Below, one piece after another: positions 48,701-58,203 of a stretch of DNA of 64,000 nucleotides. The notes beneath the pieces were generated by a model that saw only the letters and a program-made list of their open reading frames with translations, did no database searches and had not been told where the DNA came from. Source of the stretch: Hymenolepis diminuta. Its lineage: Eukaryota; Platyhelminthes; Cestoda; Cyclophyllidea; Hymenolepididae. Both the position numbers and the translations under genes were made by a program. The stretch covers positions 772,399-836,398 of the forward strand of contig CAADRB010000011.1 of assembly GCA_900708905.1 (NCBI GenBank). Reading direction: 5' to 3'. The first letter of the stretch is position 1. Each line of letters begins with the position of its first letter.

Positions 48701-49163
48701 CATCGGGTAAGTCATCTATCTCCTTTGGCCCTAACTACTTATTTTCATTTCAGTACTATCTACACGCCTATACGAATGAAATGTCTGCTCAGATTAGGGA
48801 GATCGTTGAACAGAAGCTTAACTGCGAGGATATCGCTATGAATTTCTTGGTTTCGCATATAACACGAAAATCACCTCTAAAAGTAATCTAACATATTTTT
48901 CCTCGAAGTTGACATCCACACATTTGATTGCCTAATATTTTCTATGTTTCTAGGTAACGACTCATTGGTCTTTCATTTGTACTAACTGTACATCATCTCT
49001 TTACAACGGAGGAGGACATATGCCAATTCGATCTGAGTGTATAAATCAATTTGAGCGGATCTATGGTTACAATCCTCTTATCTATACTCAGTACCGAGCT
49101 GATTCGGTTCTTTTTAAAACGCGACTTCCGCTGGGAATGGAAAAGTGCTTTAGATATGTCTGA
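42633..49163 (+). CDS. EXTL3: Exostosin-like glycosyltransferase (EXTL3 type)
   Basis: EXTL3 proteins are type II membrane enzymes of the ER and Golgi that transfer GlcNAc to the linkage tetrasaccharide and so start heparan sulfate chains. Nine exons join in phase: 42633-42753, 42788-44004, 44050-44413, 47309-47413, 48121-48275, 48358-48485, 48562-48706, 48754-48882, 48954-49163, giving 857 residues (human EXTL3 has 919). Visible parts are a short cytosolic tail, one membrane segment (about 12-37), a predicted coiled coil (about 62-120, as in EXTL3), a diverged exostosin region (about 140-520), and a C-terminal GT64 domain from about residue 603. The GT64 DXD motif is DDD at 682-684. The short TM plus coiled coil favours EXTL3 over EXT1, EXT2 or EXTL2. 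Confidence 0.92.
42788..44004 (+). CDS. EXTL3: EXTL3 exon 2: coiled coil and exostosin region
   Basis: The exon follows a 34 nt intron whose GT and TGTAG ends restore frame exactly (G + AA). It encodes a heptad-rich segment ([11 protein letters not shown] through [15 protein letters not shown]). The motif [12 protein letters not shown] corresponds to the CFDFTLC-type start of the EXTL3 exostosin domain. The exon is unusually long for this window (1217 nt) and ends phase 0 at CAG|GTAATT. Confidence 0.87.
44050..44413 (+). CDS. EXTL3: EXTL3 exon 3: end of exostosin region
   Basis: [20 protein letters not shown] and [10 protein letters not shown] match the end of the EXTL3 exostosin region (FxxYFSSMEKILxTIL, RIQIPAAP in relatives). 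A Pro/Trp-rich linker follows. The 45 nt intron before it is short. The donor AATG|GTTAGT is in phase 1. Confidence 0.88.
44414..47308. other. EXTL3 intron 3, 2.9 kb
   Basis: Phase 1 intron containing Tc1-like copy 2 (45848-47198), whose right end lies about 110 nt from the acceptor of the next exon. No other element was identified. Confidence 0.75.
45848..47198 (-). mobile_element. Decayed Tc1/mariner-superfamily element, copy 2
   Basis: The ends are clear inverted repeats: TACAGGGTGCGTAAGACATC on the left and, reversed, CACAGGGTGCGTAGAATAAT on the right, flanked by TA dinucleotides (45846-45847 and 47199-47200) as expected for Tc1/mariner insertion. The transposase remnant is on the minus strand and has the same stops and frameshifts as copy 1 at 26847-28170. 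Positions 46036-47164 are identical to copy 1, while the outer 150-190 bp on the left and about 35 bp on the right differ strongly, including an extra stretch of about 22-26 bp near 46005-46030. Confidence 0.9.
47309..47413 (+). CDS. EXTL3: EXTL3 exon 4: lead-in to GT64
   Basis: The exon encodes [20 protein letters not shown] and ends one base into the next codon (ACTA|GTAAGT, phase 1). The YEQFT stretch directly precedes the GT64 first strand in EXT-family proteins. Confidence 0.9.
47414..48120. other. EXTL3 intron 4, 0.7 kb
   Basis: Phase 1 intron. A tRNA A-box-like TGGCGTAATGGTTAAAG at about 47809-47825 lies within it with no good B-box after it; a weak repeat relic at most. Confidence 0.7.
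48121..48275 (+). CDS. EXTL3: EXTL3 exon 5: GT64 nucleotide-sugar fold start
   Basis: [19 protein letters not shown] followed by [11 protein letters not shown] is the first beta-alpha-beta unit of GT64 (TxVxxTYxR and VVxWN motifs). The acceptor is TTTTTCAG and the donor CAC|GTAAGC, phase 0. Confidence 0.94.
48358..48485 (+). CDS. EXTL3: EXTL3 exon 6: DXD motif
   Basis: [20 protein letters not shown] leads to DDDVTL; the Asp triplet is the metal and UDP-sugar binding DXD motif. The exon ends in phase 2 at AG|GTTAGA. Confidence 0.95.
48562..48706 (+). CDS. EXTL3: EXTL3 exon 7
   Basis: [20 protein letters not shown] and [15 protein letters not shown] match the GT64 segments containing RIVGFPxR and SMVLTGAAF. 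The acceptor TTTATAG and the donor CGG|GTAAGT are clear. Confidence 0.94.
48754..48882 (+). CDS. EXTL3: EXTL3 exon 8
   Basis: The exon encodes YYLHAYT and [18 protein letters not shown], the conserved [12 protein letters not shown] block of GT64 with the Glu-Asp pair thought to sit near the active site. The intron before it is only 47 nt. Confidence 0.95.
48954..49163 (+). CDS. EXTL3: EXTL3 exon 9 and stop
   Basis: After the strand leading to HWSFICTNC and a Gly-rich turn, [20 protein letters not shown] matches the C-terminal GT64 segment (HxxxRSxCINxFxxxYGxMPL). The stop TGA is at 49161-49163. Confidence 0.94.
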   Translation, partial: VTTHWSFICTNCTSSLYNGGGHMPIRSECINQFERIYGYNPLIYTQYRADSVLFKTRLPLGMEKCFRYV

Positions 49164-51075
49164 AAAATTGCCATTCATCTTGTGTCCTGATAAAATTTTT
49201 ATAAAAATACCTTTTAAACGTCTCTAAATTTCCGTGGGTATGACATTTTATTATCAATCATGCCAGTGCCTTTGTTTAGATGTTTAACAATTTTCGCAGT
49301 GATTTTTTTCTTCATGGGTAATTAAAGTCATCTTTACAGTTGATATTATAGGAGATTGTCTAAAGTAAAGGTTTAGACAAATGAGTTAAAAAGATGATAA
49401 GAAGCGACAAAACAGAGTTCAAGGCTGTAGTGTTTTGTCTCTGGGTGATCAATTCCCACAGATTGACTCTAAGTCGACCATCAATCCTATCGGTATGCGG
49501 GCGCACGCCGCGTCCCAGAGATTGGCAGCTATTCGAGACAAATAGCCTTCACCCTGGCAGTGTTTTACTCATCAATAGCATGAAAACGATTAATATTCAT
49601 TTACATAGTTTTTGTTTAGTTAATAAAGTGTCTTGGAGCAATTGTACGTTGGCGTTTTCCTCCTAGTCTAGGTTAACTTGCGCTGATAGATCATAGAAAC
49701 TGGGGATAGATTTCCTAGCATTAAAGGAGTGTAGGAGCGTCCTACGTTAAACATTAGGCGTGATTTTGCTGCTAAATCAATTAAGGAAACAAAGCAAATT
49801 TGAAATTTTGCAAACTCGTGGAAATAAAGGAATGCTCAGTAATGTGGACCGGGGCTGCATACGAGCAGTAAAGTCACTCATGTCAAAATTTGACAAAGAG
49901 ATGTGATATTTTCGATATGCCTAATAATCAGGCATGAAGTAACACAAAAATTGACACATAGTGCCCAGTAATCAGATGCCCAACTATGAAGTCGTTTTCG
50001 TTCGGAGACATATCAATCCCCAATTAATAAAGAAGAATTATGTCTAAATTTTGGTTATAAAAAGCATTTCTGATGTGATCTAGTTTTATTGTTTCGAATC
50101 TTCAGGTGTTTATTGGCATTTACATTACTAGCATGCTTAGCATTCAGGCATTTGCAAGTTACTTGGTCATATTGTCAGGAAGCCAAGTTAAGGGGGCATC
50201 CAAGCAAATTGCGGGATTGCAAGTTAGTAATGAAATACCGCATAACTGCAAATATTTTCATTTTTAGCAAGTTTTAAATTAAATTTAGGAAGCGTCAATA
50301 AAATTTTATTAAAAGAGCAAGAATTTTAGTAACGCAACATAGTATACCAAGAATTGAAGGTAGCATGATGCATTTTGTTGCTGAAGTTAGGAGATCAAAC
50401 AAAATATGCCAACTAATAATGTTATTTCAATTATAGATATACAAAGTGAAGTCTCAAAGATAAGAAGTTGGAATGAAAATACCCTTTAGAAATGTTAGGA
50501 AATTCGAAACAATTTTGATTATATTGGTCAAGAATTACGCCTGATTCGCTAACTTCAATACCTTCACATAATTTTATTTTTGAAAATTTTTTCTCAGTCT
50601 GATTACTATTTAAGTTATAAAGTCATTAATTTACTGAAATAAATCAAAATTCGTCACTATTCGGCGGTTAAGTATAATTGGTTAACATTTTACAGCTTTT
50701 TAATATTTGAAAAAAATAAACACTGATAATCACAGTTCTAAAACTTGAAAGTTTAAGGCGACAAAATGAAGAAGTTTAATACTACCATTTGTTTAATTTA
50801 TATGTATTAGTCGGGGAATTAATAAATCTTGTAAAGGGTCATTTTTGCAAACCGATTGAGGTTCTGATTTTTTACAATAAATGCGCTCCAAATACCTCAT
50901 AAAAGCGTAAATATCGGTTACTTATCATGTTTTTCAATTTAAATGCGCGATATAAGCGTGCTAATTGTTGGATAACTTGTATTGCCGATAGCAAAACTTT
51001 CACCTATATTTGATTTATGGGTGTTAATTAAAGTGTCTTATCACCCTTTTAGGAATTATTTGTATATTAGTAAAA
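49164..51075. other. Intergenic EXTL3 to GTF2F1
   Basis: AT-rich, with no supported gene. Short open frames at 49394-49666 and 50089-50277 lack any recognisable motif. An acceptor-like CCCTTTTAG ends at 51052, 23 nt before the GTF2F1 start codon, which fits a spliced-leader site or a 5' UTR intron. Confidence 0.65.
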
Positions 51076-51681
51076 ATGTCTGATCAGTCAAATCGGCCTC
51101 GTCCAGAGCAGCGTCCTATTATTGCACCCCAACTTATAACCGTAAGTTCCAATGCTAATGCCTCATCGCCTACCGGAAATGTTGCTCGTCCGATGACTCC
51201 GCTAATAGTTCGCACAACGGGCAATGCATCTGCTCCAAATGTGCATCGAAATCTAGTCCTTATTCGCCCATCAAATGTCGCGTCTATAGGCAGCAATTCT
51301 CCTAGATTTATAGTTCAGCAGAATCCTGTTCAACAAACCAGGCAGATTCTGCCCCAAGCTGTTATTTCTCAGCCATCTATCGCTTCCTCTTCCCCATCAA
51401 TTATTTCCGCCACCACTTCATCTCCTTCTACTTCAGCAGCTAGTAGTCAGCAAGTCGCTCAACCTAAAATGACAGCTAGAGCTGCTTTGCTTCAAAATGC
51501 CTCCATTCCTGTGCCAGTATCGAATAAAAATGTCCCTCGTTCTTTTGAATTGCGATATAGAGCTATTCCAGGACCTAAGCCAAGGGATACTTCGTCGAAT
51601 GTTGCGGAAGCTCGACTACGTGCCTCAAGCCAAGACGATGATAGTGAAACTCTCAAAGGAGAAGTCGTCAAGAGAATGCAA
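51076..51681 (+). CDS. GTF2F1: GTF2F1 exon 1: N-terminal extension
   Basis: Starting at an ATG in AAAAATG context, 202 codons encode low-complexity Ser/Pro/Ala/Gln/Asn sequence, then a more regular VPRSFELRYRAIPGPKP stretch near residues 155-170. Human RAP74 has only a short leader before its core, so most of this exon is lineage-specific. The donor CAA|GTATGT is in phase 0. Confidence 0.9.
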
Positions 51682-54600
51682 GTATGTTGAATAATTTGTT
51701 TAACTTAGTTAGTTGTCTGCTATTACGTCATGTTAGCGTTTGTCTAATCATGTTTGTAGTTTGTTTCCTTATTCCCTATTTTGAAACTTAAGGACACACG
51801 CCTTATTGGTTATCAAACCCAATGTTTAGTATATAAAATCCTTGTTAGAATCCCTACTTCACATACCTATACACACCTGCTTGATTTATCCCTACAGTAA
51901 TAGTGTGCAATTTCTTATTCAACACATTCCCTGTGCTACACAAATCTTTGGTGTCTAATTCGGTCTCTTGGTACTGTGTTGTTATTATTGAAGCTTTAAC
52001 GAGGTATTCTTCAGAATACAACAATATCCCATTCCGAATGAAGAGACATGTCGTCTAACTCTCATATGGGGTAGAGTTGTAGTCTTTTCTAAGAAACACG
52101 TTGCATCACCTCCGTAGTGATCAATTTTCATAAATGCAGAATTTACACAGAACTGTATCGAATCCATGACCTCTGACTTGGCGGAGGTGCACTCCGGACG
52201 TTATACCATATAATTAAGTTCATTTATGGAAACTTGCTAAATCGCTGAAACTCGAGTTTGATTTGTGATGAAAACTCCGGTTGGTTTGTTCATGCTTGGT
52301 TGGATAAATTCTTATGTAGGCTTTTGGTTTGTCATCTATGTGGGCTTTCAAAAAAAGTTGGCGAATCTTGCTTTTTATGTCGGTAAACGACTATAAATAA
52401 GGAGCTAGTTAGATACAAGTGGAAGTTTTTCTTCACACAACTATAAGTCAAATTTCAGACCATTTAATGGGTGATTACTGAAATCTGATGGTAGTTGGAG
52501 GGAAATTATAATTGTCATAGGTTGTCGACTGCCAGTTTTACGTAAATTTTTCTATTCTATTGAGTTTGTAGCGGAAGCTACATCAATAAGCCTTTTTGCT
52601 GCAGCTAGCTAATTCTCCTAAGTAGTCCAGGTAGCGTCTAGCAGAATTATATTATTATAAATTTGGTCCCAAAATTAGCTAGGCTGTTCCCAAGGTAGTG
52701 AGAACAAGAAAGACGTGGAGTGGATAAGTGTATTGCTCCGTATGTGATGAGATAGCAAGAATTTTATTTTATTTGTATGAACAGAGCTCCGTATGAGATG
52801 AACTAGTAAGAATTTTTAAGCGAACAGAGCTTCTTATGAGATGTTGTCTACGAGCTTGGTTCTTATATACAAACAACACTAAGGTGCAGGGATAGTGAAT
52901 GCTGATTGCCTGGAGGCCTCTGCAGTCGAACGCCACAAGTTTATCCAAAGTTGTCTAAAGTTTGAAGAGCTAATAATGACATACATATTTGTCATAATCA
53001 GAAAGTAATAACAGTTAAAGCTTAGCAGTAGTATAGGTCCATCCTGGTTTGAGAAGGGAATATGTAAATCTCATTAGACAGTATGTAAATCCATGGAATT
53101 CGTCATTCATCCATCTCAGTTGTTTTACTATGGGTTCATTTCATGTTCTTTTCAAGTCTCAACCGGACGTGATTGAAATGGTTGGTGTTTTTAGCTGATC
53201 ATTTATCGCATACTTTCTCCAGAATATAATCAAGGCATTTTATGCTATTTATTTAGCTAAATTATTCGTTACCTGTATACTTTGGCAGATAAACTTTGTG
53301 AATTTTTATTTATAAATATATTTTTTTAATATTCAGTTTGATTTCGGGAACATTTGGTCTTTTTTCTTACTATTTGAGACTGAACTTAGTTATAATGTAT
53401 GAATTTTTTGGTGCTTTTTAATTGTTCAATTTTTACACGTTTTGCAATGATTGCAGTTGAACAATGCGAATATGCTCTTTTAAGAGGGGTTGTAGTGTCT
53501 CTCATAATACTCGAAGAACGCTAATTGGTTTCAGCTTCAAATTTAAAAATATATGCAACGAAATGCAATCATACATTTGCTGGAGTTCTAGAATGGTATT
53601 GGGATATGTTAATGGTGGTTTCGCTGCTTTTAGTTTAGTTTGTGTGTGTTTATTATATGTGTGATGATTAGACCACATGTTAATTCAAGTTAAATATTTT
53701 AAGTACTGGATCTATTCGACAAACTTAAGGGAGGGGTGGTGTTTTGGGCTTTGCCGATTGAAAAAAAAACTCTTAAATGTTTCCTATAATGTGTCGTTAG
53801 TCATTTAAAGCATTAATTCGTTAATGTTAATGATAAAGAGAGATTTTGTACAGGGAGACATATGGCCTTTAGTAAAACATTTATTAGGTGAAGAGAAAGG
53901 TGAAATGGGAAGATTTTTGTTCAGTAAAGTAGAGTTCTCTTGAGATGGAGTTGTTATTTCATATCTCCTTGTCGTTATGGCCTTCCCGAAATGAGATTTT
54001 TGATATTAAATTTTGAAGGTCTTTTGTTGAAAAATGCACTCAATGCCGTTTTTCGTGAACAAAGATACACACTCAATAATGTGTTTGGTAGCAGAAGGCG
54101 TACTTCTAGGATTGCTCAGTTTTACAAGATTTGGTAATTGCCCAGATCCCATATTCATAGCTATAGCATTGTTAACCTGCACAAACTATAATTTGCAGTT
54201 AATGAAAATCAATTTAGCTTGCTTGTTGATTAAGTGATTACTGTAAGAAGGTATTCAATCAATGTTATGCAAAACTCCGACTATTAATTCTAATAACTGA
54301 AAAAAGTGGAAAAATACCGAAAACCTAGATTTTTTGCCATTGCACGGTGGAACATCTTTTGTCTTGTTTCTTTCTAGGTTAGAGTTTGCCCTCGTCCTAA
54401 TCAGAAATTCAGTATTCTTCGCTACAACTCTGATAGAATGGACCTCTATGCTATTAGTAGCAGCAGCGGTAATGCAAACGAGAGGATTAGCAGTTCTTCC
54501 TCCGGTCTTCCCGAGGTTTTCATTCAACGCGAGAACAATCTGCGCCAATATAAAGCCTCCCACAACATCCAAGACGGTCCAAACAAGGGTGCGGGTAGTG

Positions 54601-57600
54601 AATTTGGTCAGGATGCCAAAGAAGAGGCACGTATGAGACGGCTGGGTATCTCACGTCAGGGATATAGGCCCGAGGATCAACCCTGGTTACTCACTGTGGG
54701 CAAGGGAAGAACGGCGAAGCGATATCGGGGAGTTAAAGAAGGTAGTGTCTCGGCTAATGTGGGACACTTTATCTTCTGTCAGAATGGAGATGGAAGCTTT
54801 AATGCCTATCCTGTAGACGAATGGTATGCTTATATTTTTTCTTTAACTGTAGAGGGGGAGTATTGACTATTATCTCCGGGTATTTTCAAAATGCCCAATA
54901 ATAAAGCGTATAGAAGTGACTTAAGCATTTATGATTCGTAGTAATTCAGAACTCAGAGAAACTCATTAACTCAGCTATCAGATAATCGGGAAACTCGTAT
55001 CCTTTGTAGGAAGCGTGGTCTAAATAAGGATTTATTATATAAATAGAATGGGAGAGTAAGGTAGATGTGAGGGGCGTAATAGAGATTGCCAGCTTAGCCT
55101 ACTTCCAATTCCACAGTATCAGTGTGCTTGAGGCTGACAATACTCTAAGATTGGTTGACTGTTTTGCGTTCTTTGTTGGTTAGATGTGCTACCAATAAAG
55201 AATTTATCATCTGCCAATTAAGATAGCTCAGTCGTAAGAGTTCGGTAGAATACAGCAAGTTCAATTGTGTTTAAGGTTCTTGTTAAAAGAGTGGTCTAAG
55301 TAAAGCTTTATTAAAGAACATTATATAGATAATGCAAGTAAATATGAGATGTATGAAAAGTGGAAATAAGGACCACGAAACACAAAGATTAGAAATGTTT
55401 TGGTTTCTTTGTTTATTATCATCTGAAAATTAGGATAGCTGAGACGTTGGAGCCAACGTGTGTTTTGATAGAATGTGAGAGGTCCATCTAAGTTTAACTT
55501 AATTATTTGCCTCATCCTCCTGTAGGTACAAATTGAGTTCAGAAATAACCTATCGATTCCTCCGTGATGAAGAAGCCGAGGAAGAATTCAAGAATCGTTA
55601 CAACACTCTGAATATGTTCAACGTGATGGTAAAGCGGAGGTTAAACCCTGATGAGGAAGACGAAGATGGCAATCCAAGGGGCAAAGATGGTGAAGACGAA
55701 ACAGCAGGCACTTCCTCTAAGTCTCGTCTCCCCAAGAAGAAAAGGACAAAATCCACAAAGCTTCCCCCCAAGTCTTCTAACTTTCTTCTCACTGAATTGG
55801 ACGAGTGGAAAGTCTATGCAAATGATGAAGATGATGAAGAAGACCTTGAAAATACTCTGGAGAATACCAATGGTGATGAAGAAGGTGATGAGAGGAAGAA
55901 GACGACGACAGCAGGGAATGGAGAACCTGTTCTAAGTGTTAAAAAACGCAAGGAGTTGGAAAATAGGAAAAAACGCGCTGCCACCATTGTAGCTCGCAAA
56001 AGGCGCGCTACAAAACAACGGGCGAGGCGACGTCGCAAGGGTATTGTGCAGCATAGCTCTGATGAGGAAGATGATCCATTTGAAGAGGCAGTGGATGAGA
56101 GTGATCCGGATGATCATGAAGGTGATGAGGTGGATTACATGACCGACTCCTCGTCGGATGAAGAGAAGCTGTCGGAGGAGGAGAGGGAGCAGATTTATGA
56201 GGAACAGGGTGTTGATGAAGAGGCTGGATTAAAAGGTCTACTCACAGATATAAGTAGGTGTATTATTTGTTATTATTATTATAATCATACTAACCTAGAT
56301 TTACTTCTGCTTTGTTGCAGCTTGTTACATTCAAGCGATTGATTAGTATCGTAGTGTCAGGTTACATAAAATTGGATAAACTGCTGAGGAGAAATAGAGA
56401 CAAAGAAAGGTTGTTAAATATTTGCATGTCATCAATACTGCGGCAGAAAAGTAGAGCTTTCTACTACTGCTCTAATATTAAGCTGCTAACCGCGAGTCCC
56501 GAAATGTCTAAAACTCATCATTACCAGTCCTATTGTGTTTCAAGACCAAAATGCTGAAGTTGTCTGAATGAGGCCATTCAAGTAATGTACAAAAATGATA
56601 GTATTCAAAACGGTCTGTTTCACATATTTTTGATAAACTCATAAACAACGAGAAGCTCTTGAGACATACTCTGTGTCCTAAAAGTGAGGAAAAATACGTA
56701 TTTCTTATCGAGAGACACTTCAGTGGACTAGTAATTAATGTCTTTATCAACGATTAAGCATGCAATTTATATTGGTGAATGGTCCAACAGAACTGAGGAT
56801 TCTTGCTTGAGACTCTATAAGCCGGCCTTTACCGCCTTATAAAGTGGAATTGACACTGATAGGGAGTGTTTAGCATGATCGGCTGCTGGTGCTGTCGCAA
56901 CTTGTTTATTTTGACAGCCATGTCGAGTTATACTGTGCTTTAGACGCTCTATCTTTTCCGTTTTAGGCTTTTTTAATACATCATTTAAGTCTCATCGATA
57001 ACATTTTGAATATTGTCATTTTTGAATTGCTTTATCTTGTATTGAGTTCTTGAGCTCATGGAGACTTTCTGGTGAGAAACTTGAGTTTTGCCACCTCTCC
57101 TCTTTACTGGTCAGAGTTAACCAGATAGGGTGGCCAATCCGCTTACTGGGTGTGCACCGATAGGCATGGAATCTATAACCTTCGATTTCGAAGAGGACCA
57201 CGTTAAATGCTGTGTCATCGACGCATATGGTTATGGTAGAGTTTATTGAAGTATCGAGTATTTCAGTATTGGGCCTCCTCGCAGTCTTATTTCGCGTTCA
57301 TTGGTTGATATCTTTACTCTTGTTCTTCATATCAGATTTTACGATCTCTTCTGCTGGGTTCTTTAGTGGAATAGTCCGTTTATCTAAAACAATAATCAAC
57401 ATTAATTTTCACTTCCACATCACAATATCATCAAAACTACAATTATAAATATTTTCAGTTGTTAGATTAATCGAAAATTGATATTTTTCCTTGCCTCAGG
57501 TGATTCAGAGGAGGAAGGAAATAAAGACCACGAAAAGAAAGAGCAAGAGGAATTGATTCAGTCTAACGATGAAGAATCCAACGGTGAATCGGATATAGAG

Positions 57601-58203
57601 GATTTGGACAATGAAGGCCAACACCACAAAGGCCATCGCAGTGGAGGCGACTCTAAGAATCGTTCTTTCAACGATGAAGGATCGGCCTCCGATTCCTCCA
57701 GTGATTCCAGCTCATCTTCGGTCTCTGATTCTGATATTGCTCCCGATGACCCTAGTCATCTTGCTCGTAAAGCTCAAAAGAAAACCGAGCTCCTACAACG
57801 AATATCTGACAAGGTTGCAGCTCAAGCAGCTGAGGAGCACTCAAACACTAAGAGATCATTCCAAGATGACTCCTCTAGTCCTCAAGCGAAGAGGTTCAAG
57901 CCAGCAGCAGCAACTACTTTGATTGGCAACTCATCTCAAGCTGCTTCGGCTACTGTAAACACACCAGCTGATGATGCTTTTGTCGCGGCCGTTAAAAAGT
58001 ACCTCATGCGCAAACCTATTAGTCTCCCGGATTTGTTGAAGAAGATGAAATCAAAGAGACTGCTTCCACAGTCATCTGGGTCGGCTCAGGGACGTGTTGG
58101 GACGGATGATGTTGCGGAGACAATGTTGGCGAATGCACTTCGTCAGTTGCGTCCAATGAAGCAGATTATTAATGGACAGTCGTACCTTTCTCTGAAGCGA
58201 TGA
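51076..58203 (+). CDS. GTF2F1: General transcription factor IIF subunit 1 (TFIIF alpha, RAP74)
   Basis: RAP74 pairs with RAP30 to form TFIIF, which escorts RNA polymerase II to promoters and aids initiation and elongation in the nucleus. Four exons join in phase: 51076-51681, 54378-54823, 55526-56253, 57500-58203, giving 827 residues (human protein 517). The N-terminal dimerisation core starts near residue 203 (VRVCPRPNQKFSI), with GAGSEF at about 274, RPEDQPWLL at about 298, a YPVDEWYKLS strand, then EEAEEEFKNRYNTLN. A long acidic and Ser-rich middle contains EGDEVDYMTDSSS, matching GQEVDYMSDGSS. The C-terminal winged helix (about 751-827) carries YLMRKPISLPDLLKKMKSK and ends NGQSYLSLKR, the FCP1/RAP30-contact domain. 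The first exon adds an unusual Ser/Pro/Gln-rich extension. Confidence 0.97.
52140..52215 (-). repeat. tRNA-derived (SINE-like) sequence
   Basis: On the minus strand TATGGTATAACGTCCGG resembles an A-box and GGTCATGGATTCGATAC, about 44 nt on, resembles a B-box. The arms pair poorly, so a pseudogenised tRNA or SINE head is likelier than a tRNA gene. Confidence 0.4.
52735..52843. repeat. Degenerate tandem repeat, about 2.5 units
   Basis: A unit of roughly 43-51 nt beginning GCTCCGTATGAGATGA and ending ATTTTTATTTGTATGAACAGA-like sequence is repeated, with the last unit partial (GCTTCTTATGAGATG). It lies in an intron and has no coding sense. Confidence 0.7.
54378..54823 (+). CDS. GTF2F1: GTF2F1 exon 2: TFIIF alpha core
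   Basis: The exon carries the first beta strands (VRVCPRPNQKFSILRYNSD), the GAGSEF motif, EEARMRRLGI, RPEDQPWLLTVGKGRTAKRY and VGHFIFCQNGDGSFNAYPVD, in the same order as human RAP74. The Trp codon is split across the donor (TG|GTATGC), phase 2. Confidence 0.96.
54824..55525. other. GTF2F1 intron 2, 0.7 kb
   Basis: Phase 2 intron. A tRNA-like segment at about 55219-55262 (TAGCTCAGTCGTAAGAG then AAGTTCAATTG) and two similar GTGGTCTAA-TAAR boxes (near 55016 and 55293) suggest decayed repeats. Confidence 0.65.
55219..55262 (+). repeat. tRNA-like (SINE-like) sequence
   Basis: TAGCTCAGTCGTAAGAG resembles a tRNA A-box and AAGTTCAATTG, about 33 nt on, a B-box. The sequence is shorter and weaker than the others in the window. 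Confidence 0.3.
55526..56253 (+). CDS. GTF2F1: GTF2F1 exon 3: end of core and acidic region
   Basis: YKLSSEITYRFLRDEEAEEE completes the dimerisation core. Blocks of Asp/Glu alternate with Lys/Arg (KKRKELENRKKRAA, RRATKQRARRRRKG) before GDEVDYMTDSSSDEE. The charged middle is a family trait. The exon ends phase 1 at ATAA|GTAGGT, the only choice that joins the next exon in frame. Confidence 0.92.
56254..57499. other. GTF2F1 intron 3, 1.2 kb
   Basis: Phase 1 intron; I see nothing recognisable in it. Confidence 0.75.
57500..58203 (+). CDS. GTF2F1: GTF2F1 exon 4: Ser-rich region, winged helix, stop
   Basis: A run of acidic and Ser repeats (SDSSSDSSSSSVSDSDI) leads to a basic segment (QAKRFKP) and the C-terminal winged helix, DDAFVAAVKKYLMRKPISLP through QIINGQSYLSLKR. 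The acceptor is GCCTCAG. TGA is at 58201-58203. Confidence 0.96.

Larger units (their letters stand above)
51682..54377. other. GTF2F1 intron 1, 2.7 kb
   Basis: Phase 0 intron. It contains a tRNA-derived sequence (52140-52215), a tandem repeat (52735-52843) and AT-rich filler. Open frames at 53464-53664 and 53940-54137 look like chance. Confidence 0.75.
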
